Part shown: piece after piece, positions 38,909 to 46,463 of the stretch | How the letters are laid out: each line of letters starts with the position of its first letter | Numbering within the stretch: position 1 is the first letter of the stretch | Origin: DAHUYF01 sp963838385 | Lineage (GTDB): Bacteria; Pseudomonadota; Alphaproteobacteria; ATCC43930; CGMCC-115725 | Direction: 5' to 3' | Assembly: GCA_963838385.1 (NCBI GenBank) | Contig: CAWIRE010000001.1 | Coordinates: 868,001-932,000, forward strand | Length of the DNA: 64,000 nucleotides | Notes under the pieces: generated by a model | The model's database searches: none | What the model was told of the DNA's origin: nothing | Seen by the model: the letters and a program-made list of their open reading frames with translations, nothing else | Translations under genes and position numbers: made by a program

Positions 38909-40891
38909 ATGACAGAGCTGAGCGAGGGCGCTTTCGAGCAGGATCCGGCCGCCCCGGCGGGCGGCGGGCTCGCGCGCGGCATCGAGGCGATCCGCGCCGC
39001 GCTGCGCACCATGCCGGCCGGACCCGGCGTCTACCGCATGCTCGATGCCAAGGGCGACGCGCTCTATGTCGGCAAGGCGCGCAGCCTCAAGGCGCGCGTC
39101 GCCAACTACAGCCATGCGGCCAATCTTGCCAACCGGCTGCGCCGCATGGTCGCCGAGACCCGGGCGATGGAGGTGGTGGTCACCCATACCGAGGTCGAGG
39201 CGCTGCTGCTCGAGAACAACCTGATCAAGCGGCTGATGCCGCGCTACAACGTGCTGCTGCGGGACGACAAGTCGTTTCCCTATATCCACCTCACCGGCGA
39301 CCGCGACTTTCCCCAGATCATCAAGCATCGCGGCGCGCGCGGCGCGCCCGGCGACTATTTCGGCCCCTTCGCCTCGGCCGGGGCGGTGGCACGCACCATC
39401 ATCGCGCTGCAGCGCGCCTTTCTGCTGCGCTCCTGCAGCGACAGCATTTTCGCCAGCCGCACCCGCCCCTGCCTGCTCTACCAGATCAAGCGCTGCAGCG
39501 CGCCCTGCGTCGGGCGCATCGACAAGGCGGGATACGACCGGCTGCTCAGCGAGGCGCGCGGCTTCCTCTCGGGCCGCAGCCACGAGGTGCAGGAGAAGCT
39601 GGCGCTCACCATGCAGGAAGCCGCCGACCGCCTCGATTTCGAGACCGCCGCGCGCATCCGCGACCGCATCCGCGCGCTCACCCAGATCCAGGGGCGGCAG
39701 GACATCTCGATGGACGGCGTCGACGATGCCGATGTGGTCGCCGCGCATCAGGCCGGCGGCCACACCTGCATCCAGGTCTTCTTCTTCCGCGGCGGCCAGA
39801 ACTGGGGCAACCGCGCCTACTTCCCGAGCCATGACCGGCAGATGCCGGTCGAGGACGTGCTCGGCGCCTTTCTCGGCCAGTTCTATGACAACAAGCCGTC
39901 GCCGCCCCTGATCCTGCTGAGCCATGCGCCGACCGAGGGCGAGCTGCTGGAGGAGGCGCTGTCGAGCCGGGCCGGCCGCAGGGTCGAGCTGGCGGTGCCC
40001 CAGCGCGGCGACAAGCGCAAGCTGCTCGACCATGCGCTGCTCAATGCCCGCGAGGCGCTGGGGCGGCGGCTCTCGGAAAGCGCCACGCAGCAGAAGCTGC
40101 TGGAAGGCGTTGCCCAGGCGCTCGGCCTCGACGCGCCGCCGCAGCGCATCGAGGTCTATGACAACAGCCACATCCAGGGCAGCCACGCGGTGGGCGCGAT
40201 GGTCGTCGCCGGGCCGGACGGCTTCATGAAGAACGCCTATCGCAAATTCACCATCCGCGGCGAGGGCGGCGAGGCCGCGGAGCCGCCGGCAGGCGACGGG
40301 CTCACCGCCGCCATCGCGGCCTCGGCCGAGCCGGAGACGGCGGCGGCGGCGCCGGGCGACGACTATGCCATGATGCGCGAAGTGCTGCGGCGCCGCTTCG
40401 CCCGCGCGCTCAAGGAGGATCCGACGCGCGAGCGTGGCACCTGGCCCGACCTGCTGCTGATCGACGGCGGCGCCGGCCAGCTCGCCGCGGCGCAGCAGGT
40501 GCTGGCCGACCTCGGCATCGACGACATCCCGCTCTGCGCCATCGCCAAGGGGCCGGACCGCAATGCCGGGCGCGAGCGCTTCTTCCGTCCTGGCCGCGAG
40601 CCGTTCAGCCTCGAGCCCAAGGATCCCGTGCTCTACTACCTGCAGCGCCTGCGCGACGAGGCCCACCGCTTCGCCATCGGGACCCACCGGGCACGCCGCG
40701 CCAAGGCCATCGGCACCTCGCCGCTCGACGAGATCCCCGGCATCGGCGCGCGGCGCAAGAAGGCGCTGCTGCACCATTTCGGCTCGGCCCGCGGCGTCGC
40801 CCGCGCCGGTCTCGCCGATCTCGAGCGGGTGGAAGGCATCAGCAAGGCCGTGGCCCAGAGGATTTATGACCATTTCCACGCCGAACCCTGA
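38909..40891 (+). CDS. uvrC: Excinuclease ABC subunit C
   Basis: UvrC makes the two incisions around damaged DNA. The 660-residue protein has the GIY-YIG nuclease (GPGVYRMLDAKGDALYVGKA, about residues 37-56, with NLIKRLMPRYNVLLRDDKS). The UVR domain follows (LDFETAARIRDRIRAL, about 247-262), then the RNase H-like nuclease (IEVYDNSHIQGSHAVGAMVV, LLLIDGGAGQLAA) and C-terminal helix-hairpin-helix pair (LDEIPGIGARRKKALL, RVEGISKAVAQRIYD). Length and domain order are standard. ATG 38909 has AGGGG just upstream. Confidence 0.97.
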   Translation: MTELSEGAFEQDPAAPAGGGLARGIEAIRAALRTMPAGPGVYRMLDAKGDALYVGKARSLKARVANYSHAANLANRLRRMVAETRAMEVVVTHTEVEALLLENNLIKRLMPRYNVLLRDDKSFPYIHLTGDRDFPQIIKHRGARGAPGDYFGPFASAGAVARTIIALQRAFLLRSCSDSIFASRTRPCLLYQIKRCSAPCVGRIDKAGYDRLLSEARGFLSGRSHEVQEKLALTMQEAADRLDFETAARIRDRIRALTQIQGRQDISMDGVDDADVVAAHQAGGHTCIQVFFFRGGQNWGNRAYFPSHDRQMPVEDVLGAFLGQFYDNKPSPPLILLSHAPTEGELLEEALSSRAGRRVELAVPQRGDKRKLLDHALLNAREALGRRLSESATQQKLLEGVAQALGLDAPPQRIEVYDNSHIQGSHAVGAMVVAGPDGFMKNAYRKFTIRGEGGEAAEPPAGDGLTAAIAASAEPETAAAAPGDDYAMMREVLRRRFARALKEDPTRERGTWPDLLLIDGGAGQLAAAQQVLADLGIDDIPLCAIAKGPDRNAGRERFFRPGREPFSLEPKDPVLYYLQRLRDEAHRFAIGTHRARRAKAIGTSPLDEIPGIGARRKKALLHHFGSARGVARAGLADLERVEGISKAVAQRIYDHFHAEP

Positions 40892-40966
40892 GGGTTCCCC
40901 GCCGAACGCCAAAGGCGCTAGACTGGCCGCGATGTCCCGCGCGCCCCTGGCGGGACCGGATGAGCC

Positions 40967-41563
40967 ATGCTGACAACCCTTCCCAATCTGCTGACGCTGT
41001 CGCGCATCGCCGCGATCCCGCTGGTCATCGTGACCTTCTACCTGCCGCCGCCCTACGGCCCCTGGATCGGCTGCGGGCTATTCGCGGTTGCCGGCTTCAC
41101 CGACTGGCTGGACGGGCGCCTGGCGCGCCTCTGGAAGCAGCAATCGGAGCTCGGCCGCTTCCTCGATCCGATCGCCGACAAGCTGCTGGTCGCCGCCATC
41201 CTGTTCATGCTGGCGGCGCTGCAGCGCGTCTCCGAGCCGACGATTTTCCCCGCCCTGGTGATCCTCGGCCGCGAGATCCTGGTCTCGGGGCTGCGCGAGC
41301 ATCTGGCGGTGCTCAAGGTGCGCGTTCCCTCCTCGCGGCTGGCCAAGTGGAAGACCGGGCTGCAGATGGGCGCGATCGGCGTCCTGCTGGTGGGCGATTC
41401 CGGCCCGACCTACCTGCCGGTGACCTGGATCGGCGAGCTGATGCTGTGGGCGGCGGCGGCGCTGACGCTGATCACCGGCTATGACTATCTGCGCGCCGGC
41501 CTCGTCCACATGACCGGCGCGCCGGCGCCGGTCGAGGCGGCAAAGCCGAGCAGCATCCGGTGA
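40967..41563 (+). CDS. pgsA: CDP-diacylglycerol--glycerol-3-phosphate 3-phosphatidyltransferase
   Basis: PgsA makes phosphatidylglycerol phosphate in the inner membrane. The 198-residue protein has four to six membrane helices and the full CDP-alcohol phosphotransferase signature: FTDWLDGRLAR (Asp-Gly-x2-Ala-Arg, about residues 45-55), then GRFLDPIADKL with the two catalytic Asp residues. It follows uvrC by 75 bases, an order conserved in many proteobacteria. mobB starts within its stop codon. Confidence 0.94.
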   Translation: MLTTLPNLLTLSRIAAIPLVIVTFYLPPPYGPWIGCGLFAVAGFTDWLDGRLARLWKQQSELGRFLDPIADKLLVAAILFMLAALQRVSEPTIFPALVILGREILVSGLREHLAVLKVRVPSSRLAKWKTGLQMGAIGVLLVGDSGPTYLPVTWIGELMLWAAAALTLITGYDYLRAGLVHMTGAPAPVEAAKPSSIR

Positions 41564-42081
41564 ACGCAGTCCTGCCGATGCGCGTCTTCGGCCTCGCCGG
41601 CTGGAGCGGCAGCGGCAAGACCACCCTGCTCACGCGCCTCCTTCCCGAGCTCATCGCCCAGGGGCTCACCGTCTCGACGGTGAAGCATGCGCATCACAGC
41701 TTCGACATCGACCAACCCGGCAAGGACAGCTGGCGCCATCGCGAGGCGGGCGCCAGCGAGGTGCTGATCGCCTCCGAGCGGCGCTTTGCGCTCATTCACG
41801 AGCATCGCGGCGCGCCGGAGCCGTCGCTCGACGCGCTGATCCGCCGGATGGCGCCGGTCGACCTGCTGCTGGTCGAGGGCTTCAAGCGCGAAGCCTATGA
41901 CAAGCTCGAAGTGCATCGCCCGGCGCTGGGCAAGCCGCTGCTCTGCCGCGAGGATCCGCACATCGTCGCGGTCGCCAGCGACGCGCCGATCGCCGGCCTT
42001 GCGCTGCCGCTGCTGCCGCTCGACGATGTCGCGGCGATCGCGCGCTTCATCACCGCTCATTGCCGGCTCAAGGCGGCGTGA
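41560..42081 (+). CDS. mobB: Molybdopterin-guanine dinucleotide biosynthesis GTPase MobB
   Basis: The 173-residue P-loop protein assists attachment of guanine nucleotide to molybdopterin. It has GLAGWSGSGKTTLLTRL (Walker A near residues 14-21), the MobB-specific VKHAHHSFDIDQPGKDSWRHREAGA segment (positions about 42-66), the Walker B-like LLLVEGFKREAYDKLEVHRP and a C-terminal VASDAPI. GTG 41560 overlaps the pgsA stop (GTGA); ATG 41578 is an alternative. moeA follows after one base. Confidence 0.92.
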   Translation: MNAVLPMRVFGLAGWSGSGKTTLLTRLLPELIAQGLTVSTVKHAHHSFDIDQPGKDSWRHREAGASEVLIASERRFALIHEHRGAPEPSLDALIRRMAPVDLLLVEGFKREAYDKLEVHRPALGKPLLCREDPHIVAVASDAPIAGLALPLLPLDDVAAIARFITAHCRLKAA

Positions 42082-42082
42082 C

Positions 42083-43339
42083 ATGGTGCAGCTGAGCGAT
42101 GATTGCTTCGCCTTCGGCGGCGATCTGCTGTCGATGGCGGCGGCGCTGGATCTGGTCGAGGCGCGCACCGCGCCGGTGGCCGGGACCGAGCGCGTGCCGC
42201 TCGCCGCGGCGCAGGGCCGCATCCTCGCCGAGCCGGTGGTGGCGCCGCGCGACGTGCCGCCCTACGACAACGCCGCGGTCGACGGCTATGCGGTGTTCTT
42301 CGACGATCTCGCTCCCGACGCGCCGACCGTGCTGCCGGTGGAAGGCCGCGCCACCGCCGGCCATCCGCTCACCGGCGCGGCGCGGCGCGGGGCGGCGGTG
42401 CGCATCTTCACCGGGGCGGCGATGCCGGCGGGGCCCGACACGGTGCTGATGCAGGAGGATTGCAGCGAGGCCGGCGGCACGGTGCGCATACCGCCCGGCA
42501 TCGCCCGCGGCGCCAACCGCCGCCGCGCCGGCGAGGACGTTGCCGCCGGCGGCACCGTGCTCGGCGCCGGGCTGCGGCTCAGGGCGCAGGCGGTCGGCCT
42601 CGCTGCCGCCCTCGGCATCGCCGAGCTCGCCGTCCATCGCCGGCTGCGCGTCGCGCTCTTCTCCACCGGCGACGAGCTGCGCGAGCCCGGCCTGGCGCTG
42701 CCGCCCGGCGCGATCTACGACGCCAACCGCTACATGCTGCGCGCGCTGCTCGAAGGCATCGGCGCGACGGTCACCGATCTCGGCATCCTGCGGGACGAGC
42801 GCGCCGGCATCCGCCAGGCGCTGGCATCCGCCGCGGCCGATCACGACTTGATCCTGACATCGGGCGGCATGTCGAGCGGCGAGGAAGACCACGTCAAGGC
42901 CGCGGTCGAGGCGCAGGGAAGGCTGCATTTCTGGCGGCTCGCCATCAAGCCGGGGCGACCGGTGGCGCTCGGCCAGATCGGCCGCGTTCCCTTCCTCGGT
43001 CTGCCCGGCAATCCGGTGGCGGTGATGGTCACCTTCGTCATGCTGGCGCGGCCGCTGGTGCTGCGGCTCGCCGGCGCGCGGCACACCGCGCCGCACCGCT
43101 TTCGCGTCCGCGCCGACTTCGACTACGAGAAGCGCGCCAATCGCAGCGAATATGTGCGTGCGCGGCTGGAGCGGGGCGAGGGTGGTGGCTGGGTGGCGCG
43201 CAAATTCCCGCGCGACGGCGCCGGCATCCTGTCCTCGACGGTGGAATCCGACGGGCTCGCCGAGATCGGCGAAGGCATCAGCCGCATCGAGCCCGGCATG
43301 AGCGTCGACTTCATCCCCTTCAGCGAGGTGCTGGAATGA
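42083..43339 (+). CDS. moeA: Molybdopterin molybdenumtransferase
   Basis: MoeA inserts molybdate into adenylated molybdopterin. The 418-residue product has the N-terminal DVPPYDNAAVDGYAV motif, FTGAAMPAGPDTVLMQED, STGDEL near the start of domain III (LFSTGDELREPG), ILTSGGMSSGEEDHVK and IKPGRPVALGQI ... FLGLPGNPVAVMVTF. The end (GMSVDFIPFSEVLE) is the usual domain IV. ATG 42083 is right after mobB. The SDR start overlaps the moeA stop by four bases. Confidence 0.95.
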   Translation: MVQLSDDCFAFGGDLLSMAAALDLVEARTAPVAGTERVPLAAAQGRILAEPVVAPRDVPPYDNAAVDGYAVFFDDLAPDAPTVLPVEGRATAGHPLTGAARRGAAVRIFTGAAMPAGPDTVLMQEDCSEAGGTVRIPPGIARGANRRRAGEDVAAGGTVLGAGLRLRAQAVGLAAALGIAELAVHRRLRVALFSTGDELREPGLALPPGAIYDANRYMLRALLEGIGATVTDLGILRDERAGIRQALASAAADHDLILTSGGMSSGEEDHVKAAVEAQGRLHFWRLAIKPGRPVALGQIGRVPFLGLPGNPVAVMVTFVMLARPLVLRLAGARHTAPHRFRVRADFDYEKRANRSEYVRARLERGEGGGWVARKFPRDGAGILSSTVESDGLAEIGEGISRIEPGMSVDFIPFSEVLE

Positions 43340-44118
43340 ACGACAGCCTCGATCTCGCCGATCCCCTCGCCGCCTTCCGCCTCGACGGCGCGGTGGCGGC
43401 GGTGACCGGCGCGGCCAGCGGCATCGGCGCGGCCGTCGCCACCGGCCTCGCCCGCGTCGGAGCGCGCGTGGCGCTGCTCGACCGCGACCTCGCCGGCGCC
43501 GCGGCGGCCGCGGACGCGATCGGCGGCACGGCAAAGGCCTGGGGGCTCGATGTCGTCGACGCCGCCGCGGTCGAGCGCGTCTTTGCGGAGATCGCTTCCG
43601 CCTGGGGACGCATCGACGTGCTCGTCAACAGCGCCGGCATCGCCATCCGCAGGCCGGCGCTCGATCTGACCCTGGCGGAGTGGGACCGCGTGATGGGGGT
43701 CAACGTCACCGGCTCGTTCCTGTGCGCCCGCGAAGCGGCTCGGCACATGCTGCCGCGCGGCGTCGGCAGCATCATCAACATCGCCTCGATCATGGGTTTT
43801 TCCGGCGGCATCTATCCCAACGTCGCCTATCAGACATCGAAGGGTGCGGTGGTCAATCTGACGCGCGCGCTTGCCATCGAATGGGCGCGCCAGGGCATCC
43901 GCGTCAATGCGGTGGCGCCCAGCTACATCCGCACGCCGCTCACCGCGCCGCTGCTGCAACTGCCCGAGGCGGTGGCGGAGATCGAGCGGCGGACGCCGAT
44001 GGGCCGCATCGGCGAGCCCGCCGACATCGTCGGCGCCGTGCTCTATCTGGCGAGCCGCGCCTCGGCGCTGGTGACCGGCCACACGCTGCCGGTCGATGGC
44101 GGCTTCCTGGCACAGTAG
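43336..44118 (+). CDS. SDR family oxidoreductase coupled to moeA
   Basis: The 260-residue classical SDR has the cofactor motif TGAASGIGAAVATGLA (about residues 24-39), an Asp after strand 2 (LLDRDL) pointing to NAD preference, NSAGIA, the catalytic Ser in NIASIMGFSG and YQTSKGAV (Tyr/Lys). The C-terminal PMGRIGEPADIVGAVLYLAS and GHTLPVDGGFL are typical of 3-hydroxy/gluconate-type dehydrogenases. Its ATG overlaps the moeA stop (ATGA), so it is expressed with the molybdenum cofactor genes although no SDR step is known in that pathway. Confidence 0.88.
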   Translation: MNDSLDLADPLAAFRLDGAVAAVTGAASGIGAAVATGLARVGARVALLDRDLAGAAAAADAIGGTAKAWGLDVVDAAAVERVFAEIASAWGRIDVLVNSAGIAIRRPALDLTLAEWDRVMGVNVTGSFLCAREAARHMLPRGVGSIINIASIMGFSGGIYPNVAYQTSKGAVVNLTRALAIEWARQGIRVNAVAPSYIRTPLTAPLLQLPEAVAEIERRTPMGRIGEPADIVGAVLYLASRASALVTGHTLPVDGGFLAQ

Positions 44119-44144
44119 GCGGCCCCGGTTCGCAGGTCGCAAGG

Positions 44145-44201
44145 GCCGCCCTGCTCGACACCAACGTCGTGTCCGAGTGGGTAAAGCCGCGTCCTGGCGC
44201 C
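44145..44201 (+). pseudogene. Remnant of a VapC/PIN-domain toxin N-terminus
   Basis: One frame reads AALLDTNVVSEWVKPRPGA. This matches the invariant start of VapC toxins (LLDTNVVSE-x-x-KP-x-P), including the first active-site Asp. No start codon is present, and after these 19 codons PIN-domain similarity ends and the sequence runs into an unrelated gene on the other strand. No vapB partner is seen. The fragment is too short for a search-free certainty, but the motif is highly specific. Confidence 0.6.
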
Positions 44202-44231
44202 GGAGGGAAATGGTACGGCTGGCCGCAACGG

Positions 44232-44540
44232 CTACTTGCCGCCGGGCGTGTAGCCCATGCGGGCGCCCATATCGTCGTAATAGTTGGTCACGCCGCTCGG
44301 CTCGCGCACGGCATAGCCGATGCGGTTGCCGTCGCTGTCATAGATGCCGCGACCGGCGGTCGCGTAATTGTACGGGCTGTTGTTCCAGTTGTCGGGATTG
44401 TTGCGCCAGTTGTCCGGGCTGTTCTCCCAGTTCATGTCGCTGTTGCGCCAGTTGTCGGGATCGCACCGCCAGGCGACGCACGAGGTCTGCGCCCGGGCGG
44501 AGAGCGGAAGGAGAAGAGCTGCCAGGATGAGAGCGCGCAT
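44232..44540 (-). CDS. Secreted protein with tandem Asn-Trp (DNW-N) repeats
   Basis: The 102-residue product has a signal peptide (MRALILAALLLPLSARAQ, cleavage after ARA about residue 16). Two Cys follow (TSCVAWRCDP), then four or five copies of a nine-residue unit of form (D/S)-x-NW-x-N-(S/N)-P, for example DPDNWRNSDMNW, SPDNWRNNPDNW and NNSPYNYA. The C-terminal part has GIYDSDGNRIGYAV. The protein is probably periplasmic or surface-exposed. GGAGG lies six bases before the ATG. The 35-residue lipoprotein gene ends two bases upstream, so both are read from the promoter at 44678-44706. Confidence 0.72.
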   Translation of the reverse strand: MRALILAALLLPLSARAQTSCVAWRCDPDNWRNSDMNWENSPDNWRNNPDNWNNSPYNYATAGRGIYDSDGNRIGYAVREPSGVTNYYDDMGARMGYTPGGK

Positions 44541-44542
44541 GA

Positions 44543-44650
44543 TCACCTCCCCAGTTCCCGCAGCAGGTCTGCGAGAACAACGGCTTCCTGCCGGGCGGCG
44601 CAGGCGGCAAGCGAGAGGACGAGCACGGCGGCGAAACGGGAGCATCGCAT
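44543..44650 (-). CDS. 35-residue lipoprotein, translationally coupled to the repeat protein
   Basis: ATG 44650 opens a frame MRCSRFAAVLVLSLAACAAR plus 15 residues to TGA at 44543. It carries a lipobox (SLAAC, Cys at residue 17), so the mature peptide is about 19 residues, similar in size to entericidin-like lipoproteins. GGGGAAG precedes the ATG. The stop lies two bases before the next start, and a good promoter lies just upstream. It is too short for ordinary gene callers. Confidence 0.6.
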   Translation of the reverse strand: MRCSRFAAVLVLSLAACAARQEAVVLADLLRELGR

Positions 44651-44969
44651 GGCGCTTCCCCGGTCTACGCAACCAAAACGGTAGCACCGTCGCACTATTG
44701 TGTCAAAAACGATGGTCGATCTTTACCACGATCTCGAGCCATAGCGAGAATCGCGGCCGGCGCGACGACACCACCGTGGCGGCGCGGCGGGCTCAGGGAT
44801 CGGAGTCATCCGGAACGGACGGGCGATCGGCATTCGCCCAGGTTGCCAACCCAACTCCGAGCCCGTCTCGTAGGGATGCCGGGTCAGCCTGGGGCCCCGC
44901 TTGCGCATACTTGCGCGGCGGCAGCGAATTGGGTTGAAACATCTCGGCCGAAGCCATAGGTCTCACGCC
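44651..44969. other. 319-bp intergenic region, mostly featureless
   Basis: Apart from the minus-strand promoter at 44678-44706 I see no gene or clear structured element here. I looked for a molybdenum-cofactor riboswitch ahead of moaD and found no convincing pattern. A plus-strand open frame ends in this region but translates into Pro/Arg-rich sequence without recognisable domains. Confidence 0.5.
44678..44706 (-). promoter_or_regulatory. Sigma-70-type promoter for the lipoprotein/repeat-protein pair
   Basis: On the complement, a perfect -35 TTGACA (44706-44701) is followed by 17 bases and TACCGT (44683-44678, three of six matches to the -10 consensus). The predicted start would give a leader of roughly 20 bases before ATG 44650. 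Confidence 0.5.
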
Positions 44970-45221
44970 ATGAAGCTGCTCTATTTCGCCTGGCTGCGCG
45001 CCAAGATCGGCATCGCCGAGGAGCGGGTCGACCCGCCCGAGGGCGTCGCCACCGTGGCGGCGCTCCTCGACTGGCTCAGGACCCGCGGGCCCGGCTTCGC
45101 CGAGGCGCTCAAGGACACCAAGATCGTGCGCGTGGCGGTCAATCAGCACTATGTCGGCTGGGACCATCCGGTGCGCCCCGGCGACGAGGTGGCGCTGTTC
45201 CCGCCGGTGACCGGAGGCTGA
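44970..45221 (+). CDS. moaD: Molybdopterin synthase sulfur-carrier subunit
   Basis: The 83-residue ubiquitin-like protein begins MKLLYFAWLRAKIGIAEERV and ends in the required Gly-Gly (ALFPPVTGG), which carries the thiocarboxylate used to convert cPMP to molybdopterin. DHPVRPGDEVALFPP is the usual MoaD C-terminal segment. moaE follows after three bases. ATG 44970 is the only start that fits the family. Confidence 0.95.
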   Translation: MKLLYFAWLRAKIGIAEERVDPPEGVATVAALLDWLRTRGPGFAEALKDTKIVRVAVNQHYVGWDHPVRPGDEVALFPPVTGG

Positions 45222-45224
45222 GCC

Positions 45225-45677
45225 ATGATCCGCGTGCAGCGCGAGGATTTCGATATCGGCGCCGAGCTCGACGCGCTCTGCCGCGGCAAGACCGGCATCG
45301 GCGGGCTGGTGAGCTTCGTCGGGCTGGTGCGCGACATCGCCGGCGAGCGGCACATCGGCGCCATGACGCTCGAGCACTACCCCGGCATGACGGAGCGCGC
45401 GCTGGCCGAGATCGAGGCCGAGGCGCACCGGCGCTGGGCGCTCGACGCCGTGCTGATCATCCACCGCCATGGCCGGCTCGAGCCCGGCGAGCGCATCGTG
45501 CTGGTCGCCACCGCCTCGGCACATCGCCAGGCGGCGTTCGACGCCTGCCAGTTCCTGATCGACTGGCTCAAGACCAAGGCGCCGTTCTGGAAGCTCGAGG
45601 AGACGCCGGATGGCCCGCGCTGGGTCGAGGCCCAGGACAGCGACGACACCGCCGCGGAGCGCTGGGGCAAAGGCTAG
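45225..45677 (+). CDS. moaE: Molybdopterin synthase catalytic subunit
   Basis: MoaE forms the heterotetramer with MoaD that adds sulfurs to cPMP. The 150-residue protein has GGLVSFVGLVRDIAGERHIG, LEHYPGMTERALAEIEAEA, HRHGRLEPGERIVLVATASAHR-type motif and the catalytic Lys region DWLKTKAPFWKLEE followed by GPRWVEA. It is directly downstream of moaD and convergent with the crotonase gene ten bases later. Confidence 0.95.
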   Translation: MIRVQREDFDIGAELDALCRGKTGIGGLVSFVGLVRDIAGERHIGAMTLEHYPGMTERALAEIEAEAHRRWALDAVLIIHRHGRLEPGERIVLVATASAHRQAAFDACQFLIDWLKTKAPFWKLEETPDGPRWVEAQDSDDTAAERWGKG

Positions 45678-45687
45678 GCGGCGACGC

Positions 45688-46458
45688 TCAGCGTTCGGCG
45701 GCGCCGTGGCGGCCGGCGCCCCCGCTGAAGCGCGCGGCGCCGGCGCGCGCCTCGCCGCTCTTCAGCACCGCGGCGCCGCGGCGGAACTCGTTGGCCATCG
45801 CCGCCGCGGCATCGTGATCCCATTGCTCGTAGGCCGAGAGCCGATCGCTTCTGAGGCAGAGCGGCGGCAGCGCCGCGAGCTCGCGGGCGAGCGCCTCGGC
45901 CGCCGCGCGCGCCGTGCCCGGCGGCACCACCCGGTTGGCGAGCCCCATCGCCAGCGCCTCGGCGGCGCCGACCGGCCGGCCGGTGAGGATCATGTCGAGC
46001 GCCCGGCCCTGGCCGATGAGCCGCGGCAGCCGCACCGTGCCGCCATCGATGAGCGGCACGCCCCAGCGCCGGCAGAACACGCCGAAGACCGCATCCTCCT
46101 CGGCGACGCGCAGATCGCACCACAAGGCGAGCTCGAGCCCGCCGGCGACGGCGTGGCCCGCCACCGCGGCGATCACCGGCTTCTGCAGCACCATGCGGGT
46201 GGGGCCCATCGGCCCGATGCCGTCGGGCCTGGCCCAGCCGATGCCGGCCTCGGTGGCGGCGACCTTGAGGTCGAAGCCGGCGCAGAACGTGCCATGCGCG
46301 CCGTAGAGCACGCCGACGCTCGCGCCGCCATCGGCGTCGAAGGCGGCGAAGGCATCGGCGAGCTGCTGCGCCATGGCCGGGCTGACCGCGTTGCGCGCCT
46401 CGCGCCGGTCGATGATCACCGTGGTGACCGGACCGTCCTTCTCGACGCGGATGCTCAT
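45688..46458 (-). CDS. Crotonase/enoyl-CoA hydratase family protein
   Basis: The 256-residue protein has the crotonase fold: RREARNAVSPAMAQQLADAF, the first oxyanion-hole segment HGTFCAGFDLKVAA, and the second AVAGHAVAGGLELALWCDLRVA. The two acidic residues of classical hydratases are not clearly conserved at the second site (RWGVPLIDGGTVRLPRLIG), so hydratase, isomerase or another acyl-CoA activity is possible. I choose ATG 46458; the in-frame GTG at 46467 overlaps the ilvE stop. It is immediately downstream of ilvE. Confidence 0.87.
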   Translation of the reverse strand: MSIRVEKDGPVTTVIIDRREARNAVSPAMAQQLADAFAAFDADGGASVGVLYGAHGTFCAGFDLKVAATEAGIGWARPDGIGPMGPTRMVLQKPVIAAVAGHAVAGGLELALWCDLRVAEEDAVFGVFCRRWGVPLIDGGTVRLPRLIGQGRALDMILTGRPVGAAEALAMGLANRVVPPGTARAAAEALARELAALPPLCLRSDRLSAYEQWDHDAAAAMANEFRRGAAVLKSGEARAGAARFSGGAGRHGAAER

Positions 46459-46463
46459 CGCCC

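Noticed and set aside
38656..39012. Minus-strand 118-codon frame in the AT-rich folB-uvrC gap
   Set aside because: Half of it is antisense to uvrC, and the remainder has no ribosome site or protein-like composition.
44688..44969. Molybdenum-cofactor riboswitch upstream of moaD
   Set aside because: I could not find the expected conserved stems; only scattered short dyads are present.
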